64,000 bases of DNA from Corallincola platygyrae (GTDB lineage Bacteria; Pseudomonadota; Gammaproteobacteria; Enterobacterales; Neiellaceae), in contig NZ_BAABLI010000006.1 in assembly GCF_039544265.1 (NCBI RefSeq), positions 62,001 to 126,000 of the forward strand, written 5' to 3'. Shown here piece by piece: positions 33,245 through 42,279 of the stretch (positions are counted from its first letter, which is position 1; each line of letters opens with the position of its first letter). Both the position numbers and the translations under genes were made by a program. The notes beneath the pieces are model-generated. The model made no database searches. It worked only from the letters and a program-made list of their open reading frames with translations, and was not told the DNA's origin.

Positions 33245-34194
33245 TGAGCACTTTGGTAATAGCCGAACTTCAATCTGGCGAGCTAAGCGATGCGACATTA
33301 AAAGCTATTTCAGCGGCGAACCAGCTTTCTCAGCAAACAGAGCTGTTGCTGTGGGGCGCCCAGGTGGCGGCACTCGCAGATGGTATGTCGACCTTACCCG
33401 TGGCAAAGATACGGATTATGGAAAGTGCTTCGCTGGAGCATGGATTAGCGGAGTCACTTGCTCCTGCTTTGGTTACTCTGGCGCGGGAGTATAGTTATCT
33501 GCTTGCTGGCGCCTCAACGTTTGCGAAGGACCTGCTGCCCCGCGTCGCTGCGTTATTGGATGTGGGCATGTTGTCTGATGTCGTGGCATTTGAGGATGAT
33601 GACGTTTTTGTTCGCCCCATGTATGCAGGCAATGCCATGGCGAGAGTGAAAAGCCATGACGATATAAGAGTGCTGACCGTTAGAGGATCAGCTTTTGCGT
33701 TACCTGAAGCCGCCACCGCGGCGCCAACTGTCGAAATGGTTGCGGCAGATATCACCGCGCTGGTTTCTCAAAATCAACTCTCCAGCTTTGTAGGCGAGCA
33801 GGTAACTGAGAGTGAGCGCCCAGAGCTAGCCAGCGCAAAAGTCGTCGTATCAGGCGGACGTGGGCTGCAAAGCGCAGAGCAGTTTGGTTTGGTTGAGCAG
33901 TTAGCTGACCATCTGGGGGCTGCGGTTGGTGCATCTCGCGCCGCAGTAGACGCAGGATTTATCGGCAACGATTTTCAGGTGGGCCAGACAGGGAAGATTG
34001 TTGCGCCAGATCTGTATATTGCACTGGGTATTTCAGGGGCGATCCAACATATTGCCGGCATGAAAGACGCTAAGGTAGTGGTTGCGGTGAACAAAGATCC
34101 TGAAGCACCAATTTTCGACGTCGCGGATTACGGCTTAGTGGGCGACCTGTTTGATGTGGTACCGCAGTTGATAGAGAAGCTGCCTGGGAAGTAA
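33244..34194 (+). CDS. etfA: Electron transfer flavoprotein alpha subunit
   Basis: This 316-residue ETF alpha subunit holds the FAD. The C-terminal domain is clear: SGGRGL, the ASRAAVDAGF segment and QVGQTGKIVAPDLYIALGISGAIQH, followed by NKDPEAPIF. It is translated from an ATG that overlaps the etfB stop by one base. Downstream are two strong inverted repeats, the first of which probably ends the transcript. Confidence 0.96.
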   Translation: MSTLVIAELQSGELSDATLKAISAANQLSQQTELLLWGAQVAALADGMSTLPVAKIRIMESASLEHGLAESLAPALVTLAREYSYLLAGASTFAKDLLPRVAALLDVGMLSDVVAFEDDDVFVRPMYAGNAMARVKSHDDIRVLTVRGSAFALPEAATAAPTVEMVAADITALVSQNQLSSFVGEQVTESERPELASAKVVVSGGRGLQSAEQFGLVEQLADHLGAAVGASRAAVDAGFIGNDFQVGQTGKIVAPDLYIALGISGAIQHIAGMKDAKVVVAVNKDPEAPIFDVADYGLVGDLFDVVPQLIEKLPGK

Positions 34195-34207
34195 TACTGG
34201 CATGTTC

Positions 34208-34298
34208 ATGAATACCCCTCTCCTAGGAGAGGGGTATTCATCCTATCGAAGAGACCCATCATCTCAATCTTATCCCCAAGGGAGAATAGGATAAGATT
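34208..34298. repeat. Two strong inverted repeats after etfA
   Basis: A perfect 34-base palindrome spans 34208-34241, with arms reading ATGAATACCCCTCTCC and CTAG-type centre. A second pair of 10-base arms, AATCTTATCC (34266) and GGATAAGATT (34289), follows. Neither has a T-run. They may protect or end the etfBA transcript or belong to a small dispersed repeat. A partial copy of the CCCTCTCCTA half occurs at about 34339. Confidence 0.6.
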
Positions 34299-34469
34299 CT
34301 CAAGTTCAGCTAAGCGGATTCCTCTGCTAATCAAAACCCTCTCCTAAGAAAATTTTGCCTCAACCTGTGGGGCGTATGCCCATCCACCTCTATTTGCATG
34401 TATTGCCAAAGCTGCTACGCTAACACATCGGACCAGTTTGAAAATAAGAATAAATATAAGGAGTTCCGG

Positions 34470-34940
34470 GTGGCTGAGAATTACGTTCTAAAAAGCTTTC
34501 GCAAACTTAAGTACCTACCTATGGGGGACTGGCTGTTCGGAAAAGTGATAAGCCGTCGCGCTCCCTATTTCGGAACCATCAGCCCTCGCATTACTAATGT
34601 TCGCCCGGGTATGTGTGAATGCCTGATCAAAAAGCGTCGTGGTGTCGAAAATCATATTGGCACAGTGCATGTCATTGCGATTGCCAATGGCCTGGAGATG
34701 GCAATGGGGACGATGGCTGAAGCATCGATCCCAAAACACTTGCGATGGATCCCCAAGGGCATGACCCTGGATTACACCGCCAAAGCGGGGTCTGATATTC
34801 GTTGCGTGGCTGAAGTCGATCAGTCTGCCTGGCAGCCGGGTGACATGCCCGTGACTGTGACAGCATACGATGTGAACGATACCGTAGTGGTGAAGGGCAC
34901 GATCAATCTTTGGATCTCAGAAAAGCCTAAGAAATCCTAA
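34470..34940 (+). CDS. Hotdog-fold DUF4442 protein (possible thioesterase)
   Basis: This 156-residue DUF4442 protein has the single-hotdog layout of PaaI/YiiD-like thioesterases: APYFGTISPRIT, a long central helix with HVIAIANGLEMAMG, then the strand-forming KGMTLDYTAKA. It may hydrolyse an acyl-CoA, but no substrate is shown and no catalytic residue can be assigned confidently. The frame is open to an ATG at 34398. The GTG at 34470 is preferred because AAGGAG lies six bases upstream and the protein then begins like its relatives. Confidence 0.8.
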   Translation: MAENYVLKSFRKLKYLPMGDWLFGKVISRRAPYFGTISPRITNVRPGMCECLIKKRRGVENHIGTVHVIAIANGLEMAMGTMAEASIPKHLRWIPKGMTLDYTAKAGSDIRCVAEVDQSAWQPGDMPVTVTAYDVNDTVVVKGTINLWISEKPKKS

Positions 34941-34960
34941 CGTGCTTTTGCACAAAACTA

Positions 34961-35860
34961 TTAGCCGATAGCAAGCGCCCCTGGTGTCTGATTAAAGTGC
35001 CGTTTGAACTCGCGACTAAACTGAGATGGGCTCACGTAACCCACTTGCCGAGCGGCATCAGCCGCTCTTTGCCCCTGATTAATAATCAACTCTTTGGCTT
35101 TAGCCAAACGTACCTTCTTCAGATATTGCAAAGGCGACTCCAGGGTGACATCTCTGAATGCGCGGTGGAACGCTGACACACTCATATTTGCCTCTTCGGC
35201 CAGGTGGTCCACGGTAATTTGCTGCGCGTAATCGCTATGAACCCGGGTCAGTGCTTTGGCGATACGGGCATAGTGACCATCAAACTGTGCCAGCCCCATC
35301 AGAGTATGACTTTGTGGGCCGATCAGAATTCGATAGATGATCTCTTCGACGATCATCGGGCCGAGGATCTTGCCATCGGTTGGATGCATCAAGGCTTTCA
35401 GCAAGCGCTCTACGGCATTGAGCATCGCCGGGTCCATCTTGTCAGATTGCAGTCCACACTGGTTTTGCATTTTAGCCGCGCGCTCTCTGCTGCTGGATGG
35501 TGTAGAGGGCATAGATTGCAGTTGATTAACTAAGCGGTGCAGCAGAGCCGGGGGGATATCAATGGACAATCCCAACAGCGGCTGATCATTTTCGGCGATG
35601 GCTTCACACTCAAGGGGCAGCGGCACCCCCAAAACCAGATAATCTCCCGGTCCATAGGCAACGGCGTGTTCGCCCAAGTGCACCATTTTTCTGCCTTGCC
35701 CCATAATGATAATGCCCGATTGATAAAGCAGTGGCTGACGAGCGCTACTCTTTGCGGCGCGATAGAAATGCACACCTTCAATGGTTGTGCTGGTCGCGCA
35801 CTCGAGTGACTCAAGGCCTGCGTAGGTGACATATTGATTCATTAAGTTAGACAGCTGCAT
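34961..35860 (-). CDS. yqhC: AraC family regulator, YqhC-like
   Basis: This 299-residue regulator has an AraC_N-type N-terminal domain (about 10-165, with IIIMGQGRKMVHLGE) and two helix-turn-helix motifs (about 200-295, ending VGYVSPSQFSREFKRHFNQTPG). It is divergent from a YqhD-type aldehyde reductase, the same pairing as yqhC-yqhD in E. coli, where YqhC activates yqhD in response to reactive aldehydes. The frame is open upstream to 36058 and would overlap the reductase; ATG 35860 gives the normal length. Confidence 0.87.
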   Translation of the reverse strand: MQLSNLMNQYVTYAGLESLECATSTTIEGVHFYRAAKSSARQPLLYQSGIIIMGQGRKMVHLGEHAVAYGPGDYLVLGVPLPLECEAIAENDQPLLGLSIDIPPALLHRLVNQLQSMPSTPSSSRERAAKMQNQCGLQSDKMDPAMLNAVERLLKALMHPTDGKILGPMIVEEIIYRILIGPQSHTLMGLAQFDGHYARIAKALTRVHSDYAQQITVDHLAEEANMSVSAFHRAFRDVTLESPLQYLKKVRLAKAKELIINQGQRAADAARQVGYVSPSQFSREFKRHFNQTPGALAIG

Positions 35861-36056
35861 ACTTCGCCCGCCAGTAGGTGAGGAGTTGGTAAAATACCTG
35901 CAGCGATAGAAATAGGCAATATAAAGGTAGGTATTAACCTTTATCGATGCTCTTGCTGCGACTAATATGCATCTCGAGATTTGAGCTGGCCAACCACCTT
36001 TTATCGTTTGGCCATCTGCCATCAAACCAGTTTTGATAGAAATGAGGACGAGTTTC

Positions 36057-37205
36057 ATGCAATTTTCTTATGTAAACCCAACGCAAATTCAGTTCGGCCA
36101 GGGCCAAATCGCATCTATTCCTTCACTATTGCCAGCAGACGCCAAGGTATTGGTTATCTACGGCGGTGGTTCAATTAAGCGCAACGGTGTTTACGACCAG
36201 GTAAAAGAAGCGCTGAAAGATATTCCTTGGCAGGAGTTCTCGGGCGTTGAACCAAACCCAACTAAAGAGACCCTGGATAAGGCGGTCGCCATTGTTAAGT
36301 CTGAAGGTATCAACTTCATCTTGGCTGTGGGTGGCGGTTCCGTCATCGACGGCTCTAAGTATGTTGCTGCCGCATCCCATTACGATGGCGAAGGTTGGGA
36401 TATTCTGGAAGGCAAACACCAGGTAACAACTGCGGTGCCTTTGGCCGCGGTATTGACCCTGCCGGCGACGGGCTCCGAGTCAAACATGGGTGCGGTTATT
36501 ACCCGCGCAGAAACCCACACCAAACTGGCGTTCCTGGCTCCAGCAGTACAGCCTAAGTTTGCTGTTATGGACCCAGATGTGATGAAAACGCTGCCAGAGC
36601 GCCAACTGGTGAACGGTATTGTTGATGCCTGGGTTCACGTCTGTGAGCAGTATTTGACCTTCCCAGCCGATGCTATGGTGCAGGACGGTTACGCTGAAGC
36701 GCTGCTGAAGAACCTGAAGAGATTAGGTGAACAGTTTGCAGATCGTGATAACGATAGCTGGCGCGCCAACCTGATGTGGACTGCTAACCAAGCATTGAAT
36801 GGTTTGATCGGTGCTGGCGTAGCACAGGACTGGGCGACCCATATGATCGGCCACGAACTGACCGCGTTATACGGTGTTGATCACGCCCGCTCGTTAGCTA
36901 TTGTGCAGCCGTCACTGCTGCGTAACCAGATGGCGACTAAGCAGGGTAAAGTTGAGCAGATGGGCCGCAATGTATTCGGTCTGGCTGACGGCGATGATTT
37001 AGCCGAACGCACTGTGCAAGCTATCGAAGCCTTCTTCCACAGCCTGGATGTTGCAACTCAGCTCACTGAACATGAATCTTCAAAAGCGGAAGCGATTGAC
37101 GCTATCGTCGGTCAACTGGAGCAAAACGGCATGGTAGCGCTGGGCGAAAGCCAGGCAATTACTCTGAATGAAAGCCGTCAGATCCTGGAAAAAGCGGTAG
37201 CTTAA
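36057..37205 (+). CDS. yqhD: Iron-containing alcohol dehydrogenase, YqhD-type aldehyde reductase
   Basis: This 382-residue NADPH-dependent aldehyde reductase aligns over its whole length with E. coli YqhD (387). GGGSVIDGSK binds the nucleotide. Metal ligands are visible as D and H in VDAWVH and as two histidines in HMIGHELTALYGVDH. The LPATGSESN segment is also conserved. It detoxifies short-chain aldehydes such as those from lipid peroxidation. ATG 36057 has GAGG nine bases upstream. A clear terminator follows. Regulation by the divergent YqhC-like protein is likely. Confidence 0.93.
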   Translation: MQFSYVNPTQIQFGQGQIASIPSLLPADAKVLVIYGGGSIKRNGVYDQVKEALKDIPWQEFSGVEPNPTKETLDKAVAIVKSEGINFILAVGGGSVIDGSKYVAAASHYDGEGWDILEGKHQVTTAVPLAAVLTLPATGSESNMGAVITRAETHTKLAFLAPAVQPKFAVMDPDVMKTLPERQLVNGIVDAWVHVCEQYLTFPADAMVQDGYAEALLKNLKRLGEQFADRDNDSWRANLMWTANQALNGLIGAGVAQDWATHMIGHELTALYGVDHARSLAIVQPSLLRNQMATKQGKVEQMGRNVFGLADGDDLAERTVQAIEAFFHSLDVATQLTEHESSKAEAIDAIVGQLEQNGMVALGESQAITLNESRQILEKAVA

Positions 37206-37264
37206 GCATGCTCTCGGTCAATCCATCGGTTAACTTCTGAGTAAAAGAGTATCTTGGTAAGAAG

Positions 37265-37304
37265 AAGCCAGCCCTAGTTGTATATACAATTGGGCTGGCT
37301 TTTT
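37265..37304 (+). terminator. Rho-independent terminator of yqhD
   Basis: AAGCCAGCCC pairs with GGGCTGGCTT around a loop that itself contains TTGTATATACAA. The stem runs directly into a T-run. It lies 60 bases after the yqhD stop and just before the convergent membrane gene. Confidence 0.9.
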
Positions 37305-37308
37305 GCGT

Positions 37309-37995
37309 TTAAACTTTTGCTGGAGAAACCGCTGTTTCTTGATGAGAATTGAAGCCTTTAAAAATCAACCACAAGCCTAGCAGTAACTGACTCAAGGCCA
37401 GCGGCGCAATCAGCATAAAATCTACTTTCAGGCCAAACAGCGGACGGCTGACAGAGCTTAGCTGGGACAGCACGGCGAGTATGCCAAACCCCGCCAGTAG
37501 CATTGGGATCAAACGGTATCTGAATAGCACCAGATAGAAGGCCAGTAGCATCAGCCCAGACATAATCAATCCGATATAGTGCGCCCAGTTGCGGTAAGCA
37601 GCAAACAGTGAGGGTAATGCCTGTATGGTGGATTGGCTGGTGGGATCTGCCTGTGCCAATGTTTGACTGAAGGATACCAGTGCCATGGTGTTGATATTTT
37701 CCACCAATACTAACGTAACGCTGATACAGACCAGCATCATATAGCCACGTGCCAACACTGGGTTGTGGGCTTTGAATGTGCCGTATGCCAGATTGGCGAC
37801 AGTCAGAGATACCAGGCTACCGAACACTGCCAGCAATACAGACGCGCCGATATGGTTGGCGACCTTGGCGCCATTAACCGCAAACCCGGGTTCGCCGTAG
37901 AGTGGGGCGGTCAGTGCAAAGTTGACATATATGCCCAATACCAGTTGGAGCAACACGAGTGCCCCTATCCATCTTCCCACGTTGGTTTTTTCCAT
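37309..37995 (-). CDS. DUF4386-like integral membrane protein
   Basis: This 228-residue protein has about six membrane helices and the general pattern of DUF4386 proteins: an N-terminal helix, a long extracellular loop with few motifs, and a final pair of helices. The function is unknown. A GTG five codons upstream is in frame; ATG 37995 is used. A second, distantly similar protein lies at 40785. Confidence 0.65.
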   Translation of the reverse strand: MEKTNVGRWIGALVLLQLVLGIYVNFALTAPLYGEPGFAVNGAKVANHIGASVLLAVFGSLVSLTVANLAYGTFKAHNPVLARGYMMLVCISVTLVLVENINTMALVSFSQTLAQADPTSQSTIQALPSLFAAYRNWAHYIGLIMSGLMLLAFYLVLFRYRLIPMLLAGFGILAVLSQLSSVSRPLFGLKVDFMLIAPLALSQLLLGLWLIFKGFNSHQETAVSPAKV

Positions 37996-38194
37996 TGCTA
38001 AGCTACCCACATCTAATTTACTTGGCTTGTTTCATGCCATTTAAGCGCCAAAACTGTGTTTTATCGAGCGGGACATGTAACAACTAATTAACAAATGGCC
38101 TGGGGCGATAAAGATTAATCTAAATCAGCAAGAGTTGAGGTCAGTTGTGATGAACTGATGCTGGTAGGCGTGGATACACTGGGGCGAGAAAGAG

Positions 38195-38416
38195 ATGTCA
38201 ATGTCGAGTCAAACACTAAATCGCGTGCTCTGGGGCCTTTGTGGGCTAGGGGCGCTATTGGTATGTGTGGGTTTGGCGATGGCGATCTGGACGGATATCA
38301 GCGTTACCATGGGTGTAAAGGGGATACTGATTATCAGTCTGACCATAGGTGCAGGCCTGTTCCTTCTGATTCCCTCCAAGATCTACCTGACCTTGCTACT
38401 GATGAAAAACAAGTAA
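38195..38416 (+). CDS. Small two-helix membrane protein
   Basis: This 73-residue protein has two hydrophobic helices (about residues 10-32 and 42-66) and a short basic tail (MKNK). Its ATG is preceded by a purine-rich GAGAAAGAG. The length, hydrophobic layout and clean start support a real gene; the family and function are not recognised. It is convergent with the chemoreceptor gene, with only four bases between them. Confidence 0.6.
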   Translation: MSMSSQTLNRVLWGLCGLGALLVCVGLAMAIWTDISVTMGVKGILIISLTIGAGLFLLIPSKIYLTLLLMKNK

Positions 38417-38420
38417 ACTG

Positions 38421-40028
38421 CTAAAGCTTGTATTGTCTGATCATCTCATCGAGGGAATGCACCAGCTTAACCACTCGTTCGCTGATCTCATTGTCAATCG
38501 CTGAATCTTCAGCGGACGACTCCGCAATGTCGTTGATGTCAGAGATATGTTTGGTCAGGGATTCCATCGCACTGCGCTGATCTGATGCCGCATCAAATAC
38601 CTGCGCATTCAGGGTATTTATCTCTTTGGTTTGGTCCGCGATTGTCTGCAGCGTCTGTGCTAATTGCTCAATACTACCTGCTGAATCAGAGGCTGCTGTA
38701 TTGGCGTTCGCCATAATTGTCACTGCGCGGTCCGATTCGGCTTTAAGCTCGGTGATGATGGTGTTGATCTCCTGGGTTGAGTCATGGGTGCGATTGGCCA
38801 GCGCACGCACTTCGTCGGCAACCACGGCAAAGCCACGTCCCTGTTCACCGGCGCGGGCTGCTTCAATGGCAGCGTTAAGCGCCAGCAGGTTAGTTTGCTC
38901 GGCAATGGAAGTAATAACGCTGAGCACACTGGCCATGTTTTCTGAGCGCTGTTCAAGTGCTGCAATTGTATCTGCGCCAGAGGCGACGGAAGCGACCAGT
39001 TCCCGGATCTCGGCCACAACCGCGTGGGCAGCATCAGTGCCTTGCTCGGCTTGGGATTGGGCACTGGTTGAGCGCTCAACGGTAAACTCTGCATTTTGTT
39101 TGACGCTTTCGGCTGCTTGCTCCATTTGACCAACCGAGCCGACCATCATGCCGCTGTCCTGCTTCAGTTTCTGAACGGCTTTATCTGTCGAGACCGCAGT
39201 AGCACGAAGGTCTTCAGCTGTTTGGGTTAACTCGGAAGAGTTGCTGCGAAGCTGTTCAAGGCTGGTTTTGAATGTTTGAGTCAGCTTGGCCAGCGACAGG
39301 CTAAGCTCACCAATCTCATCATTTCTGTGCAGATCAAATTGGGTTGTGAGGTCGTTATGATCGGCGCTGGCGGAGAGCGCACGCCGCAAGCTGTTAAGTG
39401 GTACGGTGACGTAATGGCGGAATACATATGCCAGTAAAACCAGTCCGATGCCAAATACAACTGCAAGAATACCGACCTGGCGCCACATCGACATATTGAT
39501 ACTGCTGTAGGTCTCCTCCATTGAATAGGAGACGCGTACTGCGCCGGCAATATCTCCTTCTTTGCTTTTAAAGTGACAGGTCAGGCAGTTAATACCGTTG
39601 TGGTCTTGCTTCATTACAATCGGATTTACCAGGGTAAAAACTGGGAGTCCGTCAACTGAGGTTTGCTCCAGCACTTTTTTACCCGTCAGTGCCAGCCGAT
39701 CCCATTCATCTATCGGGGCTGCGTCCTCCATGCCAGGGCCATAGATTAAGGTGATGGCTTCGCTCCTTATCAGTCGAAGCTCAACAATGTTCTCCTGGGA
39801 GCGCATTTTGTCCTGCAGTATTTTTCTTTGCGCCATGCCTCCGCTGAGCATCAAGGTGTTGATTGCTTCAAAGTAGCTTTCACTGAAGGTATTGATATGG
39901 TCAATCGCCATCTCATCAACGAGGGCACGTTCGTGTTGATAGCTGTAGAGCATGGTGATGGCGAGAAGAAGCAGGCCAACACTGGCCATGGTGATGTATA
40001 AACGAGCGGCGATGGTGAGGCTTTTCAT
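38421..40028 (-). CDS. Chemoreceptor with c-type heme motif in its periplasmic domain
   Basis: This 535-residue methyl-accepting chemotaxis protein has membrane helices at about 9-29 and 184-205. They enclose a periplasmic sensor domain that carries CLTCH (about residue 150), a c-type heme attachment motif. The domain resembles the Tll0287/DUF3365-like heme sensors. A HAMP linker (about 206-260) and a complete signalling domain follow, with EQTNLLALNAAIEAARAGEQGRGFAVVADEVR at the tip. I infer a redox or gas-sensing receptor. No CheR-docking pentapeptide is present at the C-terminus (ending MIRQYKL). Confidence 0.88.
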   Translation of the reverse strand: MKSLTIAARLYITMASVGLLLLAITMLYSYQHERALVDEMAIDHINTFSESYFEAINTLMLSGGMAQRKILQDKMRSQENIVELRLIRSEAITLIYGPGMEDAAPIDEWDRLALTGKKVLEQTSVDGLPVFTLVNPIVMKQDHNGINCLTCHFKSKEGDIAGAVRVSYSMEETYSSINMSMWRQVGILAVVFGIGLVLLAYVFRHYVTVPLNSLRRALSASADHNDLTTQFDLHRNDEIGELSLSLAKLTQTFKTSLEQLRSNSSELTQTAEDLRATAVSTDKAVQKLKQDSGMMVGSVGQMEQAAESVKQNAEFTVERSTSAQSQAEQGTDAAHAVVAEIRELVASVASGADTIAALEQRSENMASVLSVITSIAEQTNLLALNAAIEAARAGEQGRGFAVVADEVRALANRTHDSTQEINTIITELKAESDRAVTIMANANTAASDSAGSIEQLAQTLQTIADQTKEINTLNAQVFDAASDQRSAMESLTKHISDINDIAESSAEDSAIDNEISERVVKLVHSLDEMIRQYKL

Positions 40029-40176
40029 GGAAAACCCTGTCTTCCTTCAGGGGCTACCACTAAACACCGAGATAGCTAAGTTGTCAGTTTATTCACCTCT
40101 TAAACATAGTTAAACAGCCTCAATCTGCCATCTAAGTGGCGGTGATTATTCATGAAATAATTGCGATGCTATCAAC

Positions 40177-40773
40177 CTAGACGTTCTGCCAATCAGAGGC
40201 ATGAGTTGTTGCTTGCTGCATCAAAGGCCAGCTGATTAGCGATCGCTGATAGTCGCCAGCGTTGCCAGTCAAATGAAGCCCATAACTCGCCAGGCGATAG
40301 GCCATCAATGCGTAGAACGCGTCGACCATGGACGGCTTTTCGAACATAAAGGGACCGTTTGCGCCAGCAAATATCGCTTCCAAACGCGCGAGTTCATGGC
40401 TTAGTGCAGGTGTCAGTTCTACTGTTTTTGGTTTGCCTAGGTGAAAAGGGCACGTGCCACGAAGCTGCTGAAACCCTGCATGAAGCTCCGCGCACAAACT
40501 TCTGGCGATGGCTCGGTTTGTAGGGTCGTCAGGGAGTAATTTACCCCCAGATTTTTCGTTCAGATATTCAGCAATCGCCAGTGAATCATGAATAGCTGTA
40601 TCGCCGTCATAGAGCACTGGTACCTGACAGGTGGGGGAGAGAGGCGAGAGTTGCTGTTTGTAATCGGGTGCAGCCAAATCAATCACGGTTTCATCGGCAG
40701 ATAACTCCGCTATTTGAAGGCAAAGCCACACCCGTAGTGACCACGTGGATTCAGTACCAACAACTAATTTCAC
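40177..40773 (-). CDS. Glutathione S-transferase family protein
   Basis: This 198-residue GST has a thioredoxin-like N-domain (KLVVGTE.STWSLRVWL, then VPVLYDGDTAIHDSLAIAEYL with the glutathione-binding cis-proline and DS) and a helical C-domain. The frame is open far upstream, but that part overlaps the preceding gene and is not GST-like. The GTG at 40773, preceded by a G-rich ribosome site, gives a normal GST. It follows the DUF4386 gene by 11 bases, probably in one transcript. The substrate is unknown. Confidence 0.85.
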   Translation of the reverse strand: MKLVVGTESTWSLRVWLCLQIAELSADETVIDLAAPDYKQQLSPLSPTCQVPVLYDGDTAIHDSLAIAEYLNEKSGGKLLPDDPTNRAIARSLCAELHAGFQQLRGTCPFHLGKPKTVELTPALSHELARLEAIFAGANGPFMFEKPSMVDAFYALMAYRLASYGLHLTGNAGDYQRSLISWPLMQQATTHASDWQNV

Positions 40774-40784
40774 TACAAGCCCCC

Positions 40785-41453
40785 CTAAATCGTTTGCGAC
40801 AGACGAGTGGGCTGTGGTTGTGTGCGCACCAAAGCAATCCCAAGCCAGATAAACCAGATAATTTGGCTTAGCCCAAACAGCTCTTTGAACAGATCCAATG
40901 GGATCAGCGTTAAAACTCCAAATGCGCCGACGACAATGCCAAGAATATTTAGGGCTTTTGAGAGAGTCGCTGTCTTGAACATAGCGACGCTGATTAGCAG
41001 AACCCATAGCGCGCCGACCAGCTCAATGCCGCCGCCCAGCGCATCTCTGACAATCGAAAATGCTATCCAGACCGAACGGGTCTGCTCTGGCTCTTCGGCT
41101 TTCAGTTCCAACACAGTTTGCATACCTATGTTGGCGACCATTCCAGCGGAAATAATGATGGCAACCCAAATTACGCCAAACAGGGTCGCAGTCTGTGCCA
41201 GTGCTGGCGTGTTCTCTTTAGCCTTTGAATAGGTGGCTTGGACTAGCAGTGCCAAAGCAATACCAAACACAAAGTACCCGATGAGGTTCATCACAGTAAA
41301 AGAGGTTTGCTGTGATTCAATGTAGTCGAGCTTGATTGGCCAACTGGCATCGGAAGGAAAGTCCAACACCGCGCCGTAAAAGATAAACATTATTATGTAT
41401 GTAAGTGCGCAAACAATGGCAGCAATACCGCCAATTTTCTGTAGCTTTTCCAT
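40785..41453 (-). CDS. DUF4386-like integral membrane protein
   Basis: This 222-residue protein has about six membrane helices and similarity in layout to DUF4386 proteins: GGIAAIVCALTYI at the start, a polar loop after the first helix, and ALNILGIVVGAFGVLTLIP in the last third. The role is unknown. It lies upstream of, and close to, the GST gene. Confidence 0.68.
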   Translation of the reverse strand: MEKLQKIGGIAAIVCALTYIIMFIFYGAVLDFPSDASWPIKLDYIESQQTSFTVMNLIGYFVFGIALALLVQATYSKAKENTPALAQTATLFGVIWVAIIISAGMVANIGMQTVLELKAEEPEQTRSVWIAFSIVRDALGGGIELVGALWVLLISVAMFKTATLSKALNILGIVVGAFGVLTLIPLDLFKELFGLSQIIWFIWLGIALVRTQPQPTRLSQTI

Positions 41454-41611
41454 GCTTCTTCCCCTGAATTATCAATTCGTTGTTATTGTTGTTCGTGTTT
41501 TTAGGTGCTTTATGGCGCCGCTTTCACCGCCATCAAAAGTATGTCACAGGGTTATCCGCCTACAAGGAGGTAAACTGCAACAGGGCTTGATAACTTGTTA
41601 GAAAATATGTG

Positions 41612-42253
41612 CTAGCGGGATGTTGTGCACCAGTCGCTGTCTGCAATGTGCACGCGATAAAGGCCGGGTGAGTAGGGCTTAGTCAGTTGGCTGACACCAC
41701 TTTCTATATCCTCCCATTGCTCGTCCGAATACCGAGCAATTTCACGCCGGATCTCGCTTCGGTCATCGGTGGCGTAATCAATAGGGATCGGCTCAAAATC
41801 CACCCAGTGATTGATGAAGGACTCTCCATCATCATCTTCGTGTGCTTCATAAACCGCAATGGTGCCAATACGATCGCCAACTCTTACAAACTTACTTGGC
41901 TTGTACTCAATAACTTTGATTACAGGATAGTCACCGCCGAACTTTGCCAGGTTGGTTGATACGGCTACCAAGGTAGGGTTCTTAGAGATCACGATGCCAC
42001 CATTGGAGTCGGCCGTGAAATGCTCGGATGCGGCAATCCAGTAATACCAGTTCATATAACAGGCTACAGGCACAAAAAGAAATGCAATCTTGGTAACAAA
42101 GAAGCCGAACAGAACCGAGGTTAAAAGGAACAGGACCAGAGAAATAATCTTCTTCCTATCATGTTTGAACCAAACACCTGGTTTGAAACTTATCATTCCA
42201 GGTGTTGACGCAAACGTGTCGTTGTCTAATGTGTGCATTTTCTTTTCGTGCAT
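41612..42253 (-). CDS. Membrane protein of unknown function
   Basis: This 213-residue protein has two membrane helices (about residues 37-55 and 59-77), followed by a soluble domain of about 130 residues. The domain is rich in acidic and aromatic residues (YEAHEDDDGESF, DEQWEDIESG). I recognise no family with confidence. The frame is open to 42346, but the earlier part overlaps the upstream gene, so ATG 42253 is used; ATG 42238 is also possible. It is 27 bases downstream of another membrane gene on the same strand, probably an operon. Confidence 0.6.
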   Translation of the reverse strand: MHEKKMHTLDNDTFASTPGMISFKPGVWFKHDRKKIISLVLFLLTSVLFGFFVTKIAFLFVPVACYMNWYYWIAASEHFTADSNGGIVISKNPTLVAVSTNLAKFGGDYPVIKVIEYKPSKFVRVGDRIGTIAVYEAHEDDDGESFINHWVDFEPIPIDYATDDRSEIRREIARYSDEQWEDIESGVSQLTKPYSPGLYRVHIADSDWCTTSR

Positions 42254-42279
42254 ATAGTTTGCGGTTCTCGTGGTACTTC

